From: Bacteroidales bacterium
GTDB taxonomy: Bacteria > Bacteroidota > Bacteroidia > Bacteroidales > UBA932
Assembly (NCBI GenBank): GCA_017469425.1
Contig: JAFUGJ010000001.1
Span: forward strand, 1 to 64,000
Direction: 5' to 3'
DNA length: 64,000 bases
In this document: positions 52,668 to 59,501 of the stretch, piece by piece
Numbering within the stretch: the first letter of the stretch is position 1
Layout of the letters: each line of letters opens with the position of its first letter
Translations under genes and position numbers: made by a program
The notes under the pieces: generated by a model
Told to the model about the DNA's origin: nothing
The model's input: the letters and a program-made list of their open reading frames with translations, nothing else
Database searches by the model: none

Positions 52668-52670
52668 AAC

Positions 52671-52755
52671 GCCTTGGTGGTGGAATGGTAGACACGAGGG
52701 ACTTAAAATCCCTTGGCCCGAAAAGGCCGTGCGGGTTCGAGTCCCGCCCGAGGCA
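52671..52755 (+). tRNA. tRNA-Leu (UAA)
   Basis: Acceptor stem GCCTTGG pairs with CCGAGGC (one T-G pair) plus discriminator A; the anticodon stem-loop has loop CTTAAAA, giving anticodon TAA; a long class II variable arm (TGGCCCGAAAAGGCCG); T arm GCGGG-TTCGAGT-CCCGC. All cloverleaf parts fit leucine tRNA. CCA is not encoded. Confidence 0.96.
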
Positions 52756-52793
52756 CAAAAAGAGCTGCGAGGTTCGCAGCTCTTTTTGTGCCT
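52751..52793. terminator. Perfect 20-bp hairpin terminator at the tRNA 3' end
   Basis: A 20-bp perfect inverted repeat with loop GGT: core AGAGCTGCGA / TCGCAGCTCT flanked by AAAAA and TTTTT and then by the last bases of the tRNA (AGGCAC) and their complement (GTGCCT). Works as an intrinsic terminator in both directions, so it would stop the tRNA from the left and the DUF3791 cassette from the right. Confidence 0.9.
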
Positions 52794-52870
52794 AAATGCT
52801 TGATTCATTGAGGGGAGAACCCCTCAAAATCCCCCGGACGCTTCACTCCGAAAATGGTGTTGGACAACAG
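52794..52870. other. Junction between tRNA-Leu terminator and accessory region
   Basis: A 77-base stretch with a small hairpin TGAGGGG-AGAA-CCCCTCA at 52809-52826 and otherwise no gene. It is the left edge of the accessory block. No direct repeat of the tRNA 3' end is seen elsewhere in the window, so attachment-site status is unproven. Confidence 0.3.
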
Positions 52871-53095
52871 CTAACCCTGATACTCGCGAATCAACTCGTC
52901 CACAATGTAATTATCTCCGTAAAGGTAGAGGCCTGTTTTCTCGTCATGAAAACGTCGGCACGTATTACTTTTATAGAAGATATCAAGCGCGTCGGTTAAT
53001 GAAATATGAAATTGCTCAGACATTTTCACAACAATGCAGCCAATCCGGCCCCAGCGAATAATATTGCGGACCTGCTTGTGTTCTTCTGCGCTCAT
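52871..53095 (-). CDS. DUF3791 family protein, second copy
   Basis: A 74-residue all-helical small protein (IIRWGRIGCIVVKMSEQFHI, LTDALDIFYKSNTCRRFHDE, then LYLYGDNYIVDELIREYQG). The family DUF3791 is regularly found beside DUF3990 genes. Its ATG overlaps the DUF3990 stop as ATGA, with a GGAGG ribosome site. It is the last gene of the cassette and may be an antitoxin-like or partner protein. Function unproven. Confidence 0.82.
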   Translation of the reverse strand: MSAEEHKQVRNIIRWGRIGCIVVKMSEQFHISLTDALDIFYKSNTCRRFHDEKTGLYLYGDNYIVDELIREYQG

Positions 53096-53574
53096 AATGA
53101 CTTTACCTCCTGGAATACAAGATACTTTTCAATTACCATCTGTGATAAGACACAAATCTGATTATTCGGTTGATGCTCCGAGAGACGGGACAGAGCTGTG
53201 TCCTCGTTCATCAGTCCCAGCGAGTACAAATTTACCGTGTCGATAACACGGTCGTTTGCGATTCCTCCCTCGATGATATCATACCCTTCCCATGGCTTCA
53301 GCCCATTACGGCTGTCCACGATAAAATGCAGCCACGCTTTATCGTAGGCAGAGAATAGAAGATAATGGGACTCCTGGATGGCATTCTCCCTGTCGAATTC
53401 GTACACATTCAAGACTGGAGCCTCTTTGCGGGCATCGGCTTGCCTATGCGCCCACTCCTCGGCCTGCTCCTTGATGTCGGTCACATAGAACCCCTGGCCG
53501 AAGTCCAAATTCGGCCTCCCAAAGGTGCAGACAGGATGCTCAACCTTCTGAGTCGCCCCGTGATATACAATCAT
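53092..53574 (-). CDS. DUF3990 protein, ADP-ribosyltransferase-like
   Basis: A 160-residue protein of DUF3990. The N-terminus VYHGATQKVEHP and LDFGQGFYVTDIKEQAEEWA (about 25-44) resemble the beta strands carrying the H and Y type residues of ADP-ribosyltransferase toxins. Later, VYEFDRENAIQESHYLLFSA and DKAWLHFIVDSRNG are family features. The start at 53574 overlaps the preceding stop as ATGA and has GGGAGGA upstream. It is flanked on both sides by DUF3791 genes. Likely an effector, with ADP-ribosylation inferred from fold resemblance only. Confidence 0.82.
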   Translation of the reverse strand: MIVYHGATQKVEHPVCTFGRPNLDFGQGFYVTDIKEQAEEWAHRQADARKEAPVLNVYEFDRENAIQESHYLLFSAYDKAWLHFIVDSRNGLKPWEGYDIIEGGIANDRVIDTVNLYSLGLMNEDTALSRLSEHQPNNQICVLSQMVIEKYLVFQEVKSL

Positions 53575-53810
53575 TTTGCTTCCTCCCATCGGTTTAGTGT
53601 TTCAATCAGGCCGGACGTTACATTCTCCCGGCTTTCCGTATGTAGCACATTGTAATGCGGAATGATATAATTCTCAATCAGTCCCACTGCCGCCATACGG
53701 TCATAAATCACTGCATAATCCACGCCAAGCCTCTCCGCGACATCTTCAATGCAGGACGCCACAAAGCCCATTAGAATTTCCTGGTCTGTGAGTTGAGCCA
53801 ACGTATTCAT
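53571..53810 (-). CDS. DUF3791 family protein, first copy
   Basis: A 79-residue helical protein (MNTLAQLTDQEILMGFVASC, RLGVDYAVIYDRMAAVGLIE, YIIPHYNVLHTESRENVTSG). Shares with the second copy the DUF3791 layout of a helical bundle plus a Tyr-rich loop, although the two are far apart in sequence. It opens the cassette, with a promoter 8 bases before the ATG. Confidence 0.8.
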   Translation of the reverse strand: MNTLAQLTDQEILMGFVASCIEDVAERLGVDYAVIYDRMAAVGLIENYIIPHYNVLHTESRENVTSGLIETLNRWEEAK

Positions 53811-53817
53811 AGCAATA

Positions 53818-53848
53818 CAAATATATGTTTTTATATATTTATCTCCAA
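53818..53848 (-). promoter_or_regulatory. Promoter of the DUF3791-DUF3990-DUF3791 cassette
   Basis: TTG (53848-53846), 20 bp, TATATTTG (53825-53818) on the minus strand. The -33 lies within the last codons of the DGQHR gene. The -7 box ends 7 bases before the ATG, so the leader is 0-3 bases. Confidence 0.72.
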
Positions 53849-55107
53849 TGGCATGACTCTGTCAATCGGAGATTCATAATACGAGTTTCTGCCTCATCAC
53901 GCTCAATACCATATATAGACTGAAAATCAGCAATGAGCTTTTCTTTTTCCCTCGGTCTTAATAGGCTTGAATCATACATACTAATCATCATATATTTGAC
54001 CAGTCCGCCAGTTCTTGTAATCATTTGATGCTTGATGGGATCCCAGATAATTTTCTCCCATGGTGAAGCAGAAACCGTCCTTTCAATCTTAGAGTATGAA
54101 TCTAGGATATCATTTAATTGTTCTGTGTCATTTATTAGAGCAATTGTAGCAATAGATGTAACCAATGGCGTTAACGCTACTGGCCGGAATAAGATATTCC
54201 CACCATTCTCAACAGATCGAAATGATTCTGCCGCATTAACTCTATTATCAGCAATATAAGAACAGATCTCGGGGAACACCTCTATAAAACGAGTCCAAAA
54301 GTTCGTAAGATAATCATTAAAAGCGTTAATTATCTCATCTGTCGGGCGATTTTTAAGATACTCCTTAAACTTACTCGGCTTCAGTACATCTCCATATCTC
54401 TGTTTATAAAAACACTTAAACAGTTCTAGATTACATTGATATAATGCAATCAAAGATGTGAAAGAACGTTTATCGGACACAGATATGGCAATAGAGTTTG
54501 TTGCCCTTACTCGATCCTCTTTGAATAAAGGATTAGACTCTAACTGGAAGCGAGTGGCTATTGCTACCACATCATCTTCGTCTAAAGCAATAATATCTCC
54601 TAACTTAACAGGCTTTGCATACCTATTAAGCGTTGAAAAAACCCTACGGGACTTTTCTTTTCCTTCGGAAGTATTACTATGCCCGATTAACATAACACAC
54701 AACTGTTCATTTTCCAAGTCCCGATTTTCTTTTAACGCAGCCTTGATTCCTTCTACTCGATGTTGACCATCGACAGGGAAGATCTTTTCTCTCCCGTTGA
54801 AAGATAGAATTCCAACGTTCGAAAAACTCTCTTCGTCAAGTTCATATCGTATTTCTGTCCATAATGGATCACCATCATAAACTGCAAGAACAAGTGCATT
54901 AAAAAAGCGATCCGGATGCGAAAGAATATACTCTTTTATTTGTAAATAATTATTATTCAACGACCTTTGCAACTGGTCTCGCAATGATTTGGCTGTATAT
55001 AATTCTTCATTCACAGGGACAACAATTTTCGCAATCTGTCTCATAGTTAAATTTGCAGAATAAAAGACAGTATCTCCTATCTTGCCTTTTAGTGCGGGAA
55101 TATTCAT
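53839..55107 (-). CDS. DndB-like DGQHR-domain protein
   Basis: A 422-residue protein with the DGQHR motif at 113-117 in FPVDGQHRVEGIKAAL, and the preceding RFFNALVLAVYDGDPLW and LSFNGREKIF typical of the DndB/DGQHR family, which has a ParB-like fold. DndB regulates phosphorothioation genes in Dnd systems, and a relative (DpdB) takes part in 7-deazaguanine DNA modification. It is the last gene of the BREX-like operon, 1 base after the GIY-YIG gene. Visibly more A+T-rich than brxL and pglZ, which suggests a separate origin. Confidence 0.85.
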   Translation of the reverse strand: MNIPALKGKIGDTVFYSANLTMRQIAKIVVPVNEELYTAKSLRDQLQRSLNNNYLQIKEYILSHPDRFFNALVLAVYDGDPLWTEIRYELDEESFSNVGILSFNGREKIFPVDGQHRVEGIKAALKENRDLENEQLCVMLIGHSNTSEGKEKSRRVFSTLNRYAKPVKLGDIIALDEDDVVAIATRFQLESNPLFKEDRVRATNSIAISVSDKRSFTSLIALYQCNLELFKCFYKQRYGDVLKPSKFKEYLKNRPTDEIINAFNDYLTNFWTRFIEVFPEICSYIADNRVNAAESFRSVENGGNILFRPVALTPLVTSIATIALINDTEQLNDILDSYSKIERTVSASPWEKIIWDPIKHQMITRTGGLVKYMMISMYDSSLLRPREKEKLIADFQSIYGIERDEAETRIMNLRLTESCHWR

Positions 55108-55108
55108 A

Positions 55109-55639
55109 TTATTTAAATGCTGAAACGGTTATTTGTCTCTCTATTGAATCCGGGATTCGCTCGTTAAACATAGGAAGAATTGCCTTTATCAGCAGTTCTT
55201 CATTCTTATCAATTTGAGCATTATTGGTATCTGGATAGAAGCGATAATACAAATAATCTCGCCACTGCCTTTTCATAAAAGAAATCAACTCACGCTTATC
55301 ATTATAATACTCTTTCGCCCTTTTTCTAATGTTCCGCTTCGGAGTATACCTACATCGTCCAACATAGAGAATGTAGTTCTCAATAAAAGGAAGATTAATT
55401 CCCTTTAGATAGAAAATGTAAACACCACCTGTTGTAGTAGGTAACTTTTTTATTTCATTAGAATAATCCTGTCCAGAAAAATCAAAATAACGCATTTCAG
55501 AGGACCAGTTACTAGCATCACGTAAAGGGCTATTCTCCGGCAAGATATTCTGTTTCCACCTTTTGGGATTATGATAGCTTGTTACTGCGTATTGTAGGTT
55601 TTCGCTATCCGAATAAACAAATGCTCGATATGAAGGCAT
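55109..55639 (-). CDS. GIY-YIG nuclease domain protein
   Basis: A 176-residue protein with an intact GIY-YIG core: GVYIFY (72-77), YVGRC (92-96), Arg in NIRKRAKEYY (about 103-112), Glu in DKNEELLIKA (about 144-153), and Asn159 in LPMFNE. The N-terminal 65 residues are unfamiliar. Such domains cut DNA. It lies between BrxL and the DGQHR protein in a tight operon (7 and 1 base gaps) and shares the low G+C of the DGQHR gene. Likely the effector nuclease of the cluster or a targeting subunit; inference. Confidence 0.83.
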   Translation of the reverse strand: MPSYRAFVYSDSENLQYAVTSYHNPKRWKQNILPENSPLRDASNWSSEMRYFDFSGQDYSNEIKKLPTTTGGVYIFYLKGINLPFIENYILYVGRCRYTPKRNIRKRAKEYYNDKRELISFMKRQWRDYLYYRFYPDTNNAQIDKNEELLIKAILPMFNERIPDSIERQITVSAFK

Positions 55640-55646
55640 CTCAATA

Positions 55647-57083
55647 TTATTCTTTTATAGTATTAATTATTGGCATTTGGGTTTTGAACTCAGGATCGAT
55701 GTAATGGCACTGTGTCTTGATGATGCCACGGCGGTAGATGGCGGGCTGGAGACAGTAGGTATCGAAGTCCTGGAGATCGACATCGGCTACGGTCTTCCAG
55801 TGCGGGAAGAAGAGTTTCATGGCCGCTGTGGCGATGCGTTTGACGGCCTTGAAGTCACGCATGTCGGCGTTTGCTTCGTATTCAACCAGCTGGTCGAAAA
55901 GCATACCGTAAACGTTTTCCGTACGGAGGGCGTGCATGACCTCAGAGAAGTACTCAACGTTGATAGTCCAGCCCTTGTAAATCATATTCTTGGAAATACG
56001 AGGCAGGTACCAGCCTTCAATGAAGCAGTGGAAACGATCCAGGAGGGCGGATTCACGGAAACTGTTGGGCAGAGAGTCGAAGTACCGGTAGTTGATGGGC
56101 TTTTTGTTCTGGTCCAGCGGAATGTTTCCCATGAGCATTAAACCACATTCGGAGATGATTTCCTTGTTGTCAATGGTGGTCTTGCCCGCTTCGAGGTAAG
56201 CCTTCAGTGCAGCCTGAATTTCGGCCGGCTCCTGGAATACGATGGTCTGAATTTCATCAAAGGCGGTATAGTCGTGATTGCAGAGGATACCCAGTTGCTC
56301 TTTGGATTTGTCATAGAGCAGTTTCGCACGAGTCACCTTGCCACCGCTAATAATCCAGCCGTACTTGGAAAGGTTGCCGAAGACGTATGACTTACCGGTT
56401 CCCTTAGGAGCCAACTCAATCACGTTGAGGCGAGGCTCGATGAAGATGAAAAGGCGGGTCAAGAACTCTATCTTCTGCTGCATACTGGCGAAGGTGTCGG
56501 CATCGTATTCCATCGCGGAGATGAGAACGTCTATCCATTCCTCCGTGGTGAACGATTTGCGGGCTTCCCGGAGGTAATCTACATCCACGGACTTATAGGG
56601 CTTGAACGGCTTGAAATCGACCATTTCTACGTGGTTTTTCTTACCGTCCTCATCAGGCATGAGGCAGAGTTTGATGATGCCCCATTTCTCGCCATCAACG
56701 AGTTCACCCTTATTCTGTTCATAAATGTACGGCGGAATCTGACCCTCATTCAGCTTGATGCCGAGGTCCGGGATGGAGAAGCGGCGGATACTCCTCACCA
56801 AGTCGATGTAGATGGTGAAGCGTGTGAGCAGGGTCACTTCCTCTCCCATTCCCAGGCGGTCCTTCACGGAAGCCGGGTCTTGCGGGATGACCTTATTGAG
56901 GAAACTGGTGAGACCGCCCCGATCCACTTTTCCTTCGGCGCTGATGAAACGCTTGAGGAGATAGTCCTTGACGAAGGCCGGGAGGTTGCGGCCCGCGAAC
57001 AGGCTGTCCGTGGAGTTCGGGTCTTTATAGATGGCCATCGGGGCGAAGTAAGTACGAATCTTACTGCTGATATTCTCGTTCAT
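55647..57083 (-). CDS. brxL: BREX protein BrxL, short form (Lon-like ATPase)
   Basis: A 478-residue AAA+ protein with FAPMAIYKDPNSTDSLFAGR at the start and LPAFVKDYLLKRFISAEGKV, typical of BrxL. Walker A is APKGTGKS (225-232) and Walker B-like FDEIQTI (about 275-281). The roughly 680-residue BrxL of type 1 BREX carries a Lon-protease-like C-terminal domain. This one ends after the ATPase part, like the shorter family seen in other BREX types. BrxL binds DNA as a ring and is needed for defence in studied systems. Confidence 0.92.
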   Translation of the reverse strand: MNENISSKIRTYFAPMAIYKDPNSTDSLFAGRNLPAFVKDYLLKRFISAEGKVDRGGLTSFLNKVIPQDPASVKDRLGMGEEVTLLTRFTIYIDLVRSIRRFSIPDLGIKLNEGQIPPYIYEQNKGELVDGEKWGIIKLCLMPDEDGKKNHVEMVDFKPFKPYKSVDVDYLREARKSFTTEEWIDVLISAMEYDADTFASMQQKIEFLTRLFIFIEPRLNVIELAPKGTGKSYVFGNLSKYGWIISGGKVTRAKLLYDKSKEQLGILCNHDYTAFDEIQTIVFQEPAEIQAALKAYLEAGKTTIDNKEIISECGLMLMGNIPLDQNKKPINYRYFDSLPNSFRESALLDRFHCFIEGWYLPRISKNMIYKGWTINVEYFSEVMHALRTENVYGMLFDQLVEYEANADMRDFKAVKRIATAAMKLFFPHWKTVADVDLQDFDTYCLQPAIYRRGIIKTQCHYIDPEFKTQMPIINTIKE

Positions 57084-57092
57084 TATGCTCTG

Positions 57093-59495
57093 TTAAAATA
57101 AATCGTCAAACAAATCGTTTTCTTCCGTGCCAAGTTTAGCTTTGAAGTGGAATGGATGCGCAAGGCCATCTACCCAGACTTCCACTGTCTCGACTCCGCT
57201 CACCAAATCAATGGAATCAGAGGCATAGATGGAATTCCCTTCAAGATGCAGCGCGTATCTCTTTCCGTTGTACATCAGGTAAGGAATATCTACGTTGGAG
57301 AGGCCCTGAATGCCAAATCTCATAACAGGATTGGAAGCTGAGACCTCCAGATTCTTCTGGGAGATGCTACAACTGGTGCGCTGCTCAAAGTCAGAAATGA
57401 TAAATACCGGGACCAAAACTTCTTCCGGAGTGCAGCCACCGTGGCAACCAGAGCCGGTATCTATCTTGCTGGAAAGAGACTCGTGACGGAGGGCGCAGAT
57501 GGTCATCTGGTCATCCAGGATCTTGTACTTCTCGTCACTGACTGCCTTGCCGGAATTCCATGTGGCGTAGCGCCCTCCGTGATGTCCCTTGATGCCGCTG
57601 AGGTTGAGGCCGGGACGCAGCTGGGACATATAGGAAATGCCGTGGTCCGACACAATGGCAATCTTCTTTCCCGGGTTTTCGTCCAGAATGCGGTTGATAA
57701 CCTCACGGACTTTGGCAATATCGTCAATGATGTAGGACGGGTAAGGGCGCACTTTATGAGCATCGCCATCCAGGTCACCATACTTGTCAAGAGGACCTCC
57801 GGCAAGTTTCTGGAGTTCGCTCTTGTTGATGTCAGTCACTGTAGGAAGTGTGGCCCTTGCTATGAATACCTCGTTGAGGAAGAAATTGTCCTGATTGCGC
57901 TCACGGATGATTTCAGCAACGAATGGCACCCATTCCAGGCCAAGGCCATCAATCCAGAAATAGACCTGAATATCCTTGCGGTTGTTAAACAGGGTGCGTA
58001 CCGTCTTGAAGTTGTTGTACCAGGAGTTGAAAGCTACTTCGGAGGCGTTCTTCTCAAGGATGAAAGATTCAACTTTCGGCGTGTAGGTGTTGGATAGTTT
58101 CGCTTTCTTGTACTGATCCAGATAGTCCAGGCACCATGTCTGGGAATCTTCCCGTGTTCCGAAAGTCTGCTGCATATAATGGTAGAGGTCCGGATACACT
58201 TTGCGGACATCGTCTGCTGCCACTTTGCCTGTAGCGAGCCACTTGATAATCTCAGCCTTCTCGGTCTCTGTTGCAAGTGAAAAATACTTGAAGGCAAAGG
58301 TCGCTCCCATCTTCTCCTCTACCTCGTGGATCTTCTGGATGAGGAGTTCCTGGACATTATCAGGGACGGTGATGTTCTTTTGAGACGCAATCTTCAGGCC
58401 AGCATTACGTTCTTCGAGTTCGTCAGCAGTGTGTCCTTCGTCGAAAATAGTCAGGAGGAGGTGTTGCACAAACTCGGCGTTGCTATAGTTGTTGCATTCC
58501 CGAAGGACAGCGCAAATGTACCCCTTGTTGCAGAAACGATGGGTGTAATAGGCGCTGAGCAACCAGCGGCTATAGGAATCCTTCTCTTCAAACCAAATCT
58601 TGTAGAAAACATCAAAATCGGCCAGTTCGTGAATGCCGAAACGAGAATTGAAAAAAGCCGTGAGATTGAAGTTGTTGATGTCTATCTCGGTGGCCAGCTT
58701 CCGCCAGAAGACATCCTCAACGGACTCGTATTCGACAATATCAAGCGGCAGCCCCAAGCCTTTGACCATGAAGTCGTGGACATTGTGGCAAGTGGTATAG
58801 TCGAAGGCGTTGTCCGGCTGGGCATATTCGGCGTTGGCGAAGATTGAACGGGATGTACAGATTATGGTCTGCGAAACGTCGCCGTCTCTCCACACATTAA
58901 TCCATTCCTTCACCGTATTGACCACCGTGTACTTGGATTCCAGATTATTAATCCCATAGGTTGTGCCATCGGTGAGAATCAGGTGGTAATTCAGCTGATG
59001 GTCGGAAGATTTGAGATACCAGACGGTGGACTGGGAGTCCTCGTTGAACTTGGACATTTTTCCGTACAGTCCGACAATAGGAATATAAACGCGCCGGTGC
59101 TCTTCGTAGTTTCTCTTTGAAGACTCTGCTGCTTTGATTGTTGAAATAAGCGAATTGAATTCGAAACTGGTCTTGTTGTTATAGAACCGCGCGAGCTCGG
59201 AGAATGGTGCAATTACGCTGTCAAAATCGCAATCCTCTGCGTATTTCTTAATCTTTGTTGCCAGTTCACTATGCGTGACGATGATATCCGGGAACTCGTT
59301 GTTGAGCCAGAGGTCAATGCTCTGGAAGAAGACATTGGCCTGGCGGGAAACGAAGTCATAACAGTCCCGGAAGTTATCGAAGAGGACGAAGCGAATCGGA
59401 TACCGGTTGGCAGTAAATGCACCTGATCCGGTGGCGTTCTTGTCCTTTTCGACGGCCTGCATCAAGGCCTCCATGTTGTCGAACGTCTGGAACAT
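57093..59495 (-). CDS. pglZ: BREX PglZ-family protein (BREX-4 type)
   Basis: An 800-residue protein with an alkaline-phosphatase-superfamily PglZ domain in the C-terminal part: YFWIDGLGLEWVPF (WIDGLG 514-519), IVSDHGISYMSQL (about 614-626) and GHHGGRYATW (about 637-646) contain the Asp and His metal ligands, and CHGGCTPEEVLVPVFI follows. The N-terminal 500 residues are helical. PglZ is the signature of BREX; its substrate is unknown. 7 bases behind brxC and 9 before brxL. Confidence 0.95.
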   Translation of the reverse strand: MFQTFDNMEALMQAVEKDKNATGSGAFTANRYPIRFVLFDNFRDCYDFVSRQANVFFQSIDLWLNNEFPDIIVTHSELATKIKKYAEDCDFDSVIAPFSELARFYNNKTSFEFNSLISTIKAAESSKRNYEEHRRVYIPIVGLYGKMSKFNEDSQSTVWYLKSSDHQLNYHLILTDGTTYGINNLESKYTVVNTVKEWINVWRDGDVSQTIICTSRSIFANAEYAQPDNAFDYTTCHNVHDFMVKGLGLPLDIVEYESVEDVFWRKLATEIDINNFNLTAFFNSRFGIHELADFDVFYKIWFEEKDSYSRWLLSAYYTHRFCNKGYICAVLRECNNYSNAEFVQHLLLTIFDEGHTADELEERNAGLKIASQKNITVPDNVQELLIQKIHEVEEKMGATFAFKYFSLATETEKAEIIKWLATGKVAADDVRKVYPDLYHYMQQTFGTREDSQTWCLDYLDQYKKAKLSNTYTPKVESFILEKNASEVAFNSWYNNFKTVRTLFNNRKDIQVYFWIDGLGLEWVPFVAEIIRERNQDNFFLNEVFIARATLPTVTDINKSELQKLAGGPLDKYGDLDGDAHKVRPYPSYIIDDIAKVREVINRILDENPGKKIAIVSDHGISYMSQLRPGLNLSGIKGHHGGRYATWNSGKAVSDEKYKILDDQMTICALRHESLSSKIDTGSGCHGGCTPEEVLVPVFIISDFEQRTSCSISQKNLEVSASNPVMRFGIQGLSNVDIPYLMYNGKRYALHLEGNSIYASDSIDLVSGVETVEVWVDGLAHPFHFKAKLGTEENDLFDDLF

Positions 59496-59501
59496 ACTTG
59501 C

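Noticed and set aside
58326-58847. 173-codon plus-strand frame within pglZ
   Set aside because: Antisense to the helical middle part of PglZ; no ribosome site or domain.
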